Origin: JANSWY01 sp965243755
Lineage (GTDB): Bacteria > Bacteroidota > Bacteroidia > Cytophagales > Cyclobacteriaceae
NCBI GenBank assembly: GCA_965243755.1
Contig: CBDEVW010000004.1
Coordinates: 620,001-684,000 of the forward strand
Direction: 5' to 3'
Length of the DNA: 64,000 nt
The translations under genes were made by a program, and so were the position numbers. The notes beneath the pieces are model-generated. The model was not told where the DNA came from and ran no database searches. It saw only the letters and a list, made by a program, of their open reading frames with translations. Position 1 is the stretch's first letter, and each line of letters starts with the position of its first letter. Positions 54,532 through 62,547 of this stretch are shown here, in pieces.

Positions 54532-56241
54532 TTAAATACCTATTTGGTTAACTGTCTTTCCTAATAAAGACTTGGACTCTTCATCTAAATTCTCGATATA
54601 CTCCTTAGTTTTGTCAGGGAAATCAATGTACAAAATTGCTAGTGCTTTCTTGAAAGATTTAGTAGAAGTTAAGTCACATAGCTTTTGTTGATCTCTCTTA
54701 ATGAAATGGTCTTCTAGCAGGAATTTCTTTGAATCAGAGTGATACGAATGAAAGTAACGTTCTATGTGTTCTCCAAATTCTAGTTGGTACTTTTTTTGCG
54801 CTTTGATGCCCGCAGGATCATTATCAAATACAACTCTAAAGTCGTTTGCAAAACCAAGTGCAAATGAAATTAATGTAGAGGCACTTCCAGCACTGCTGCC
54901 AGGAATGATTTTTGTTCCTTTTTTAGGATAGTTCCAACTTTCCTGTAACATTCTTAGAACATAAAAATCAGTAATTCCTTCAGTGATAATAACTTCCCCG
55001 AAAAAATCACTCACTCCATTTATTTGCAAAGCTTGGTACACTGGACTTAATGCTCCAGAATCCCTTTTTCCTTTGAACTCTCCAAACAAGTTTAACTCTA
55101 TTTTTGAATTCCTTTTGCTTGCAATTTTTATACTTCCAAGTTTTATATCCTCAGGGTTTAGAAGAAACTGTGAATGAGTACAATAGATTATAGTATTACT
55201 TTTACTCACCACTTTCAATTCTTTGAGTAGCTCAGATTGTGCTGATGAATGTAAGTATGACCCAGGCTCATCCAATAGGAAAATAGAGTTTTCTTGAATC
55301 TGCGTATAGCGTGGATTGAACTTTAATTTTATCATGTAATTAAAGAACCATTGGAACCCTTTACTTCTCTCATTTACATTAAAAGTCCGTCTTTTATTTT
55401 TATTTGATGTATCCCTTACCTTAAATGAAAATTTATTTCCCTCCGTATCATGCTGAAGTTGTAATTGCAAATTATCACTATCATCAGCAAAGTTATTTTT
55501 ACCACGTTGTTTTACTTTTTTCCACTCCTCCATTATCTCAGAATTCAGAACATCCTCAATATCAGATAGAATATCTTGCCTTCTGTCAGAATCATCTACT
55601 CTCAGATAATTTGATAGGGCATTGTCACTGCTTTCAATTCCCTCCAGCTCCGATCGCTTCAATATCTCTTGAATTATTTCTTGCCATTCTCTAATATGAC
55701 CTCTAGATAATCTTTTATCATAGGCGTAAGACTCGCTGAAAGCGATTTCTTCAGGAACTCGATCTGTAAAGTCATCAAAATATAGGAAAACTGGGAAGTT
55801 GATTTGAATAAATTTTGTGAGCTTAACCTGCAATGCAAGGCTAATTTCGGTGTTGGTAATTTCAAATTTCCGTTCTGATGACAAGGTTCTTGTGAACCTT
55901 ATAATCGTGTTGGTGTTTAGACCAGTAATCTCGGAATAAATCTCAGACTCTGTTTTAACCTTTGAGTAGACCTTAAGGTTACTAATATCACGTTGAGTAA
56001 GAGTAATGTTAGCAGTAATTTGACAGTCGCGAGTGTCACTAGTCGAATACTTGTTTTGGTATTCCAGATGTTCTCCTTTATTGAATTTGTCACGATCTTT
56101 ATCAAGGCATAAAATTGCCTTTAAAATACTCGTTTTGCCAGATTCGTTGATGCCAATAATTGGATTTATGGAATAATTGAGTGGCACAGTTAACGAAGCG
56201 ATTGCCCGATAATTCTTGATTTCAATAGATTTAATTTCCAT
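54532..56241 (-). CDS. OLD-family ATPase/Toprim nuclease
   Basis: A 569-residue overcoming-lysogenisation-defect type protein. The SMC/ABC-like ATPase has Walker A GINESGKTSIL (about residues 30-40), a coiled middle, a signature/Walker B region IFLLDEPGSYLHS (about 318-330) and CTHSQFLL. The C-terminal Toprim domain shows VIITEGITDFYVL (Glu about 418) and VVFDNDPAG (Asp about 465). Such proteins are nucleases active against phages, either alone (class 1) or with partners (class 2, GajA-type). No UvrD/GajB-like helicase is beside it. The DUF3800 gene is 222 bases upstream in the same direction. Confidence 0.88.
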   Translation of the reverse strand: MEIKSIEIKNYRAIASLTVPLNYSINPIIGINESGKTSILKAILCLDKDRDKFNKGEHLEYQNKYSTSDTRDCQITANITLTQRDISNLKVYSKVKTESEIYSEITGLNTNTIIRFTRTLSSERKFEITNTEISLALQVKLTKFIQINFPVFLYFDDFTDRVPEEIAFSESYAYDKRLSRGHIREWQEIIQEILKRSELEGIESSDNALSNYLRVDDSDRRQDILSDIEDVLNSEIMEEWKKVKQRGKNNFADDSDNLQLQLQHDTEGNKFSFKVRDTSNKNKRRTFNVNERSKGFQWFFNYMIKLKFNPRYTQIQENSIFLLDEPGSYLHSSAQSELLKELKVVSKSNTIIYCTHSQFLLNPEDIKLGSIKIASKRNSKIELNLFGEFKGKRDSGALSPVYQALQINGVSDFFGEVIITEGITDFYVLRMLQESWNYPKKGTKIIPGSSAGSASTLISFALGFANDFRVVFDNDPAGIKAQKKYQLEFGEHIERYFHSYHSDSKKFLLEDHFIKRDQQKLCDLTSTKSFKKALAILYIDFPDKTKEYIENLDEESKSLLGKTVNQIGI

Positions 56242-56310
56242 TTACGCATATTAGTTCTACTGTTCAATATAAGAATAATAACATTATACTTATAATTCTT
56301 GCACTTACCG

Positions 56311-56337
56311 TTTCCATTTTTAGATCAATAATGGAAA
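56311..56337. repeat. inverted repeat upstream of the OLD gene
   Basis: TTTCCATT (56311-56318) and AATGGAAA (56330-56337) form an 8-bp stem with an 11-base loop, 70 bases upstream of the OLD start codon. It could be an operator or weak terminator. Confidence 0.4.
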
Positions 56338-56463
56338 TTATAGATCATACTCTTGATGGATGAAGTACAGAAAGTATTCCAGTCTTCACGTCTTTTATTT
56401 AGGAATCAAAAAATATTATTATCATCGGTTGAAATTAAAGTTAGGTTGTTTATCGAGCTACTA

Positions 56464-57585
56464 CTATTCAGTGTTATCAGTATTAAAGTTGGATAGGCTA
56501 AAAACTACAGAGTTATCTATTTCATTGTTTTCGATATCTAATTCTTCTGTATCAAATCCAGTTAATTCTAGTATGTAGTCAGCAAGATCATCTTTATGAT
56601 TCCGATTGGAAGGTGAAATATTAATTTTTCTGTTTACTGAAGCAGTAAATAGATCGACTGCTTGGATGTAATAATTGCTTTCAGAGCTGACTGCATGAAA
56701 ATTATCTAAGTATAATCCATCTATGTTTTGGGCAGTTATTCGTTCTTTTAAATTTTCAAGTTTTATTGAATCACTACCTTCCTCTTCTTCATCCAACCAC
56801 ACTTGTAAGATCCGTGGTAACCTTGCTCTATTGGATGTGTTCTCATGAGCTATACCTTTGTTTAATAAATGAAAGGTTAAATCAGTAATGGGCTGACTAA
56901 GGTCTCGAAAACCCGACTTTCTAACTCCTATTATCTTGAATCCAGCGGTGGAATTTAGTAGTAGGAATTTTGCGAAAAACTCCCTGAATACGTCCAGTTT
57001 GGTTCTACTTAATTCAGCAAAATGAAATTCATAATTAATTGAATTTTGCTCTTTCCATTTTTCAATTTCTCTCTTGAAATAATAGCTATTGAGACCTCCT
57101 TCCACTAACCATAAACTTCCGACTAGAAGGAAATCGTGCGTTTTTCCGGTTTCGTCTATAAATACGGTATAGCTTGGTATACCTTGAGGTTTGTCCTGAA
57201 TCGCTGCACTTTTTTGCTCTTCTTCAAGTACACCACGGTACTTTCTAACGTTATCATCAGCTTGAAATAGTTTGTATTCATTTTGGATTTTTGCTCTGGA
57301 TCGAATCAAAGAGTTTGCTTTAGTCAAATTGTACATTTGACCTTTAGTGATTGAGGACCCATTGAATAGGTGTGATTCAAAAGTTTCCCAGAACCGCCAT
57401 GCTAATTCTATATCTGAGTTTCTTGTATCACTATATCGATTTAATATGTACCCAACTTTATCTCGAAGTGAAAGAATATTTCCACTGAGAACATTTGCCA
57501 ATAACTCTTTTTTTTCTTTTTCGACCTTTTGGTCTAGGATTTCATCTTTACTTATTTCAAGATTTGCTGATTCATCAGTACTCAT
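56464..57585 (-). CDS. DUF3800 family protein
   Basis: A 373-residue protein whose C-terminal two thirds match DUF3800, an RNase-H-like fold found in mobile elements and defence islands. Marks are TVFIDETGKTHDF (about residues 139-151, the YIDESG-like first acidic strand), YEFHFAELSRT (about 190), and DGLYLDNFHAVSSESNYYIQAVDLF (about 290-315, conserved Asp/Asn). The first 120 residues are an acidic helical extension. Copy 4 of the ATACC-N8-GGTAT palindrome lies 73 bases upstream. A nuclease activity is inferred for the fold, not shown. Confidence 0.78.
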   Translation of the reverse strand: MSTDESANLEISKDEILDQKVEKEKKELLANVLSGNILSLRDKVGYILNRYSDTRNSDIELAWRFWETFESHLFNGSSITKGQMYNLTKANSLIRSRAKIQNEYKLFQADDNVRKYRGVLEEEQKSAAIQDKPQGIPSYTVFIDETGKTHDFLLVGSLWLVEGGLNSYYFKREIEKWKEQNSINYEFHFAELSRTKLDVFREFFAKFLLLNSTAGFKIIGVRKSGFRDLSQPITDLTFHLLNKGIAHENTSNRARLPRILQVWLDEEEEGSDSIKLENLKERITAQNIDGLYLDNFHAVSSESNYYIQAVDLFTASVNRKINISPSNRNHKDDLADYILELTGFDTEELDIENNEIDNSVVFSLSNFNTDNTE

Positions 57586-57658
57586 ATTTCTATTACCCGA
57601 ATTGAGATTACCTTATAACTTTTAAGATTAAAGATGATAAAAGGTGTACTTATTCCAA

Positions 57659-57676
57659 ATACCTGAAAATGGGTAT
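57659..57676. promoter_or_regulatory. ATACC-N8-GGTAT palindrome, copy 4
   Basis: ATACC (57659-57663), 8 bases, GGTAT (57672-57676), upstream of the minus-strand DUF3800 gene and just past the end of the GHKL gene. Confidence 0.68.
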
Positions 57677-57711
57677 TTTTGACGTAGAATAAAGGTTGAA
57701 CCAGCTAAATA

Positions 57712-58353
57712 CTAGGGGTCATCTACCTTGAAATAAATACTGGTTCCAATAATTTGTTCGCTATTTAATTCCTCCCTCGTGACCTTTCCATCCTCGATAA
57801 ATATTTTACCCTTACCAGAAGAAATTTGAACTTTTTCAACTGTTTCGGTCAAGTATGCCAAACCGTTCCCTCTTCCAGGTATTCCGGTTGATGTTACCCC
57901 AGATTTTATAGATTCCTTTAGATAAAATATATCTTTTTCCTCTTGTTCAATATCGGTGTTCTTCACGAGAGAATCCTTAATGCCTATTCCAAGGTCAGAA
58001 ATTGCAAGTACCAAGTAGCTGTTATCCTTTGATAAATTTTGGGTGTAAGGTATAGCTCTTCCGTCTCTTTGAGTTCTGAAATGGAATGAGAAGCTTCCAA
58101 TATTTTGTCCAGAATGGTCGAAAATATTCCTACAAACCTCATAGAATGCTGTTATTAACTGACGTTCGAAATTAAAAGATATGAACTTTTCAAAAGTTCT
58201 AAACTCCGTATTCAGAAACTTAGCAAAAGTTGTTTCTTTAACTATTCCCATTCTTGCTTTTTGTGAAATACCAGTGTATTTGTTTGAGCCAGCAAAAAAA
58301 AGCACATCCTCTCTGCTATTGTATCCATCAATTTTAAACTCTCTAAAAAGCAA
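57712..58353 (-). CDS. GHKL-type ATP-binding protein
   Basis: A 213-residue protein consisting mainly of a histidine-kinase/Hsp90-like ATPase fold: N box FYEVCRNIFDHSG (about residues 70-82), G1 box AISDLGIGIKDS (about 124-135) and G2 box GIPGRGNGLAYL (about 159-170). There is no phospho-accepting His domain or receiver. It is the third gene of a tight minus-strand operon, 2 bases after the STAS-like gene. The pairing recalls anti-sigma/anti-anti-sigma modules and ATPase-plus-STAS pairs found in mobile elements; a defence or switch role is inferred. Confidence 0.82.
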   Translation of the reverse strand: MLFREFKIDGYNSREDVLFFAGSNKYTGISQKARMGIVKETTFAKFLNTEFRTFEKFISFNFERQLITAFYEVCRNIFDHSGQNIGSFSFHFRTQRDGRAIPYTQNLSKDNSYLVLAISDLGIGIKDSLVKNTDIEQEEKDIFYLKESIKSGVTSTGIPGRGNGLAYLTETVEKVQISSGKGKIFIEDGKVTREELNSEQIIGTSIYFKVDDP

Positions 58354-58355
58354 CG

Positions 58356-58613
58356 TTAGGAGCCCAGAGTATTCAAAGAAATGTATGTTGGCAGCCTTAT
58401 CAATAGTTCACTACCTAATTTTGATAAATAGTATGGGAACAAAGTTGCGTAATTCAAACCTTCAGGGTCTACATATCTCAAATTTGAGTAGTCTAAAATA
58501 ATTTTCTGACCTGTTTCTTTTTCGGAAGGTGATTTCTCCAGGCTTGACCAAGCTGTAAAGACAGTGTTTGAAGTTAACCTGTTCGGAATGGTAAATATTA
58601 ATATTGTTTTCAT
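58356..58613 (-). CDS. STAS-like protein
   Basis: An 85-residue protein with the core of a STAS domain: KIILDYSNLRYVDPEGL (about residues 36-52), matching the strand-loop-helix with the D/S loop of SpoIIAA-like anti-anti-sigma factors, then ATLFPYYLSKLGSELLIRLP. The usual phosphorylated Ser is replaced (DPEGL instead of DSSGL). It overlaps the upstream gene by 4 bases (ATGA) and is 2 bases from the GHKL ATPase gene, so the two products probably act together. Confidence 0.72.
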   Translation of the reverse strand: MKTILIFTIPNRLTSNTVFTAWSSLEKSPSEKETGQKIILDYSNLRYVDPEGLNYATLFPYYLSKLGSELLIRLPTYISLNTLGS

Positions 58614-59236
58614 TTCTCGGAGATCTCCATCCCTAAAAAGAGGGGAGTTACTTGTAAAATGTCATCATTCATTGAGTGAAATGTATTGAATCCATCCATT
58701 TTAATTTCGAACTCAGGATTATCTAGTAATGGGTGAATAGGTGTGTTTGATATGATTGAACTTTTACCAGTATAGAATATGATATTCAAATTTCCACATT
58801 TACCAATCCATTTGAGTGTGTCAGACTTTTCATAATTTGATAAACGCTCTAGGTAATCTTGTCCTAAAACTACAGGTCGAAAAGAACCACACACTCTAAT
58901 TAAACCATCTATGTCTTGATTGTCAAATTTGAAATTATCATCTATCCTGATGTGTGAAGTTGATTTAGATAAAAAATTACAGATGGAGTTTGTGGTTGCA
59001 TCCTCAGAGACCATGAACTTTTGCTCAGTTGCCCGAATCTTAGCAGACTCTAATTCACCCGAGGTTTCGTTCGATATTCCTAGCAATTCAAATAATTTAC
59101 CAAACGTGAATTTTGTCATTCCCTTAAGCTTTCTTGACTGATCACTTTTCTGGGTTTCCTCTACCAAAGTCTTTGGTTCTAGTTGATGAGCTAACTGCAT
59201 CACTCGTTGCTTATTTATGTAATAGTACACCCACAT
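58610..59236 (-). CDS. unknown first gene of the STAS/GHKL operon
   Basis: A 208-residue soluble protein. The N-terminus WVYYYINKQRVMQLAHQL resembles that of DUF6414-like proteins, in which a tyrosine-rich strand is followed by a helix, but I cannot assign it firmly. A middle segment (KLFELLGISNETSGELESAKI) and a C-terminal alpha/beta part have no recognised catalytic motif. It is cotranscribed with the STAS and GHKL genes (4-base overlap). Copy 5 of the palindrome lies 139 bases upstream. It may be the effector or sensor of the module. Confidence 0.6.
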   Translation of the reverse strand: MWVYYYINKQRVMQLAHQLEPKTLVEETQKSDQSRKLKGMTKFTFGKLFELLGISNETSGELESAKIRATEQKFMVSEDATTNSICNFLSKSTSHIRIDDNFKFDNQDIDGLIRVCGSFRPVVLGQDYLERLSNYEKSDTLKWIGKCGNLNIIFYTGKSSIISNTPIHPLLDNPEFEIKMDGFNTFHSMNDDILQVTPLFLGMEISEK

Positions 59237-59325
59237 TTGCTATAAGTTTTCCAATCGTTCGATTTACTAATCGAAATTTACTCTAATTTATTTCTTTACT
59301 TGTATTCTGACCTTTACAATACTTA

Positions 59326-59356
59326 TTATCAAATTGCTATTTCAGCAATTTGATAA
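59326..59356. repeat. 13-bp perfect inverted repeat
   Basis: TTATCAAATTGCT (59326-59338) and AGCAATTTGATAA (59344-59356) form a perfect 13-bp stem with a 5-base loop. There is no T run on either side. It could be a regulator site or a structured leader 90 bases upstream of the operon start. Confidence 0.7.
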
Positions 59357-59374
59357 ATATGACTGAAAGATGAA

Positions 59375-59392
59375 ATACCAGAAAGTTGGTAT
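59375..59392. promoter_or_regulatory. ATACC-N8-GGTAT palindrome, copy 5
   Basis: ATACC (59375-59379), 8 bases, GGTAT (59388-59392), 139 bases upstream of the first gene of the STAS/GHKL operon. Confidence 0.68.
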
Positions 59393-59659
59393 TTAAGTAT
59401 TTTTTTGTCATTCAGAAGTACAAATCATATGAAACCAGTCTACACTATTATATCAACTCTCAGATTACAGAAACGCAATTTTTGAGCTAAAAACAGTTCA
59501 AATACTATACTCTTTTGTATGACTGTGCAATCAATATCTCCTGTTTCTGGAAATATTTATAAGGTCTGAGATTACAATTATTACAAGGATTCTATTCTGA
59601 TTTGAGATATTTCTGAATTTGGGCTTCTAGATTGCGAAATAAGCAATGAACCCATTAAA

Positions 59660-59677
59660 ATACCTGAACATGGGTAT
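59660..59677. promoter_or_regulatory. ATACC-N8-GGTAT palindrome, copy 6
   Basis: ATACC (59660-59664), 8 bases, GGTAT (59673-59677), 35 bases upstream of the nuclease ATG at 59713. Confidence 0.68.
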
Positions 59678-59712
59678 TGCTGGAGTGTTTCAGATTGTCG
59701 AGATTGAATGAG

Positions 59713-60883
59713 ATGAAAGGATTTAAGTTATGCTACAGTAAGTTCTGGAAGTTCCTTGTTGGTGTTTCCTTCTGCCTCGGAATAATGGTGTCTGAGTTGT
59801 CTGGTCAGGATAGCGAATACATGCCTCGGACACAGGATGAGGTGATTAATCATACACACTATCACATTGGGTATTCAGAGGATCATGAGCAGGCATCATG
59901 GGTCTGCTACCATTTAACTAAACCTGAAGCCCTGGGTAGTTTGAAAAGGACCAACAACTTCAGATTGGATAGAGATGTGTCGACTCAGTCATCCAAAACT
60001 TCGGATTACAAAAATAGCGGGTATGATAGAGGTCACCTTGCTCCAGCAGCAGACATGGCATTTTCGAGTATTGCAATGACAGAGAGCTTCTTCATGTCAA
60101 ACATATCTCCACAAGTGCCAGAGTTTTAATAGAGGTGTTTGGAAGCAACTGGAAAGCTATGTGAGGGAAATGGCAGTAAAAATGGATGGATTGTATATTG
60201 TTACTGGTCCGGCATTGAAAATGGGTATCTCTGATGCAATTGGAAAAAATCAAGTTAGTGTACCTAAATACTATTATAAAGCTATTCTTGCAGGAAACAG
60301 AAAAACATGTATTGCCTTCCTTTTACCCAATGAAGACGCTGGGGAAAAGAGCTTTGATAACTTCGCAATATCAATTGATAGTTTAGAAAGCCAAATAGGC
60401 ATTGACCTCTTCTACAGCCTTACAAATGAGCTTGAAACCGACATAGAAAGAAAAGTTGATATTGCTGTATGGGATTTGTATCCAGAGTATCGCAGTGATC
60501 TAGATTCAGGTTCGTCTGGAACAAGGTGCGTTGGAACAGCAAGTGCAACTGGCTCAAGGTGTAGAAGCAGAGCTAAAACTAGCAGTGGCTATTGCACACA
60601 TCACCTTTATCAAGCTGAAGATCACAAGCGAAATATTGAGTTATCTTCTGATCCAAATTCGGTACAATGCAATGGGATTGCCTCTTCCACTGGTGTCAGG
60701 TGCAAAAACAGGACATTAAACTCTAATGGTTACTGCCATCATCATCAGAGTCAATCCATATCTAAAGATAAAAGTAGGATTAATACTGGGGGAGGTGGAG
60801 GTAGATGTACTGCAACAACGAAAGCAGGAACGAGATGTAAAAGAACAGCCTCCGCAGGAAGTTCTAGGTGTTGGCAGCATTGA
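59713..60883 (+). pseudogene. frameshifted DNA/RNA non-specific endonuclease with three zinc-knuckle repeats
   Basis: A secreted NucA/Serratia-type nuclease in two frames. The first part (59713-60129) has a signal peptide and the active-site DRGH in GYDRGHLAPAADM, and stops at PQVPEF-TAA. A one-base shift in the T run 60124-60127 restores the family motif FNRGVWKQLESYVREM, leading into the second part (to 60883). After the nuclease fold come three repeats of C-x-G/T...G-x-[RK]C...YC-x2-H type, like DUF5763 zinc-binding units. The shift separates the DRGH from the metal-binding Asn region, so activity would be lost unless the frame is recoded. Confidence 0.85.
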
Positions 60884-61032
60884 TATTCCCTTGATTATAG
60901 CTTGAAAACCTTAATGAGACCAGGGCACTCATTTATCGCTCCATACCAGTAGAAGAACAGCATTTTTAGCAAGTAAAGCAATAGAAATTAGCAGTTATTG
61001 ACCCATGAAACGACATGTTGGATGCGTTAGGA

Positions 61033-62244
61033 CTATTTGCCTTCATCTTTCCTGTTTCTCATCTTCTTAGCAATATCCTCAATATTTGAACCTGCATAAT
61101 TCTTAAGAATGGTCTCTGGAGTAGTTCCGGTGATTTCAGAAACTTCGCTTACACTTAGAGTTAAATTATTGAGAGCATAGCTGATGAAAGTTTTACGTGC
61201 CGTATGGCTTGTACATAGTTGGTGAAGTGGTTCATTTTTCTCAAAAATTATTCTGTCAAACTTAAGTTCTTTCATAAATCGTTTGATCGCTGCATTGTAT
61301 TTTTGATCTGAGATAAACGGAAGTTGATAGTCATATTTGTCTAGTATGGCTAGTGCTTCATTCATCAGAGGAATTCTAATGTGTTCACCTGTTTTTGTGG
61401 CCTTCATCACAATTTGATTCTCATCATTTATGGTATCTCGATTTATTTTTTTTAGATCACTGACACGTAATCCAGTGAAGCATTGAAATACAAAGATGTC
61501 CTTTTGCTTTTGCAGAGCAGGTAGATGTAGTAGTGTCGCCTCCTCCAAATTCTCAAGTTCTTTATTGCTTAGGTATATTTTACTCGGAGTTTCTTCTCTT
61601 CTTTCAAATTGCAGGACTTTTTTGTTAAAATCTATTCCCAAATCCTCTAACTTCCTGCAGAGACTTTTCAAATATTTAATCTGGTTATCAATTGTATTGT
61701 TAGATGATCCTGAGTTCCTAAGATACTCCCTGAATTCTAATTCAAAGTTTTTATCCAGATCCATTAGCGAATGTTCTTTTCCTTTGGCTTTATTGAACTC
61801 TGTGATGTGCTTCCTCAAATTGTTATTGTAATTTTTTAAGGAATTGCCTTTAAGTAACACTGTATGCTTCTTTACTATAAAGTCAATAGCCTCCAATATC
61901 GTTTTCACCTCTTCATTACCAATTCTTTTCTTGTAGATTTCTATGAAATTTGCTGGAGATTGGTCTCCCTTATTTCTGGCATCTGCTTTGGCTTCAATAG
62001 CCTGCGTCATTAAATTGTTCAGGATTTCATTGTGACTGTGATAGCCAGTAAACTTTCTGTTCAACGGATCTTTGCTTGCAATCTTATTCCTTCCTCTACC
62101 ATCGGTAATCCAATTTATCTCAGATTTAGAAGCTTTGATCTGAGTTGATATAAGTTTCTTCTTAGACTTGTGATCGTACCGGATGTATATGGTATATTTA
62201 GGTATGTCTTTATTTTGTTCGATGAAAAAGTTTACTGTTGCCAT
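61033..62244 (-). CDS. int: tyrosine recombinase (integrase) of the element
   Basis: Site-specific integrase acting on the tRNA-Glu 3' end. From the ATG at 62244 it is 403 residues: an arm-binding domain (MATVNFFIEQNKD...), a SAM-like core-binding domain (about 95-195) and a catalytic domain with Arg in TGLRVSDL, Lys in MKATKTGEH, HTARKT (H-x2-R) and the nucleophile Tyr in ILKNYAG. The longer frame to 62307 would run through the ACTGTCG repeats, so the shorter start is preferred. It lies 125 bases from attR and is transcribed inward, as in most Bacteroidota tRNA-inserted elements. Confidence 0.94.
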   Translation of the reverse strand: MATVNFFIEQNKDIPKYTIYIRYDHKSKKKLISTQIKASKSEINWITDGRGRNKIASKDPLNRKFTGYHSHNEILNNLMTQAIEAKADARNKGDQSPANFIEIYKKRIGNEEVKTILEAIDFIVKKHTVLLKGNSLKNYNNNLRKHITEFNKAKGKEHSLMDLDKNFELEFREYLRNSGSSNNTIDNQIKYLKSLCRKLEDLGIDFNKKVLQFERREETPSKIYLSNKELENLEEATLLHLPALQKQKDIFVFQCFTGLRVSDLKKINRDTINDENQIVMKATKTGEHIRIPLMNEALAILDKYDYQLPFISDQKYNAAIKRFMKELKFDRIIFEKNEPLHQLCTSHTARKTFISYALNNLTLSVSEVSEITGTTPETILKNYAGSNIEDIAKKMRNRKDEGK

Positions 62245-62272
62245 TTCTTGTTTACTGTCGTTATAACTGTCG
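62234..62272 (+). promoter_or_regulatory. putative integrase arm sites, right end
   Basis: ACTGTCG at 62254-62260 and 62266-62272 with a 12-bp period, and an imperfect ACTGTTG at 62234-62240. The same pair occurs at the left end (24816-24834) in the same orientation. They lie on the integrase start region, so binding may also control its expression. Confidence 0.6.
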
Positions 62273-62369
62273 TAAAATAAAGAATCATGTTGGAAAATAA
62301 CATTCAATAATTGATAAATAATTCGCTTTAGAGGAAATAGGGATATATTAGATAATATGTCATCTCATT

Positions 62370-62391
62370 GTTCGATTCCCCTACGGACTAC
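62370..62391 (+). repeat. attR (right attachment repeat)
   Basis: Identical over 22 bases to 24738-24759 (the tRNA-Glu 3' end). Here it is not part of a functional tRNA. Core chromosomal sequence with the original tRNA terminator follows at once. Confidence 0.92.
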
Positions 62392-62421
62392 AGAAAGCCT
62401 TGAGAATCTCTCAAGGCTTTT
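62392..62421 (+). terminator. original tRNA-Glu terminator, displaced by the element
   Basis: AAAGCCTTGAGA / TCTCAAGGCTTT stem with a short loop and a T run, starting 3 bases after attR. Its position relative to the tRNA 3' end matches the element-borne terminator at 24764. Confidence 0.82.
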
Positions 62422-62547
62422 TTTGTTTTTAGCATGTCAAAAAATTCTTTTCTACTCTTTTTGCCGCCCCATGAAAAATCTGAAAACTACCATTTAGTTT
62501 AGTCAACCTTTTCTGACATATGGGTACTTTTGGTCAAAAGAGATACA

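Larger units (their letters stand above)
59237..59676. other. divergent intergenic region with a hairpin and two palindromes
   Basis: This 440-base gap separates the leftward STAS/GHKL operon from the rightward nuclease. It holds a strong hairpin (59326-59356), copy 5 (59375-59392) and most of copy 6 (59660-59677) of the ATACC-N8-GGTAT element. I see no gene in it. Confidence 0.6.
24738..62391. mobile_element. 37.6-kb integrative element in tRNA-Glu
   Basis: Bounded by 22-bp direct repeats of the tRNA 3' end, with a tyrosine recombinase pointing inward from the right end and an excisionase-like HTH protein at the left end. Paired ACTGTCG sites occur near both ends. The content is visibly more AT-rich than the flanking core genes and is entirely accessory: a polymerase-like replication gene, a peptide-export locus, an IS21-family insertion, and defence-type genes. 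No relaxase, type IV secretion or phage structural genes are seen. It is therefore a mobilisable or satellite-like island, or a decayed integrative element, not a complete ICE or prophage. Confidence 0.92.

Noticed and set aside
54532..56241. Gabija system (GajA)
   Set aside because: The protein fits the OLD fold but no UvrD-like GajB gene is next to it, so the name is not justified.
60500..60883. Repeated Cys/His segments as a DNA repeat array
   Set aside because: The repetition is at protein level only (zinc-knuckle units of a nuclease tail) and the DNA copies are diverged.
62245..62307. Longer integrase start at 62307
   Set aside because: The added 21 residues run through the ACTGTCG repeats and do not look like the usual arm-binding N-terminus, which begins at the ATG at 62244.
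24738..62391. Prophage or complete conjugative element
   Set aside because: No terminase, portal, capsid, tail, relaxase, coupling protein or Tra genes are visible in the whole interval.
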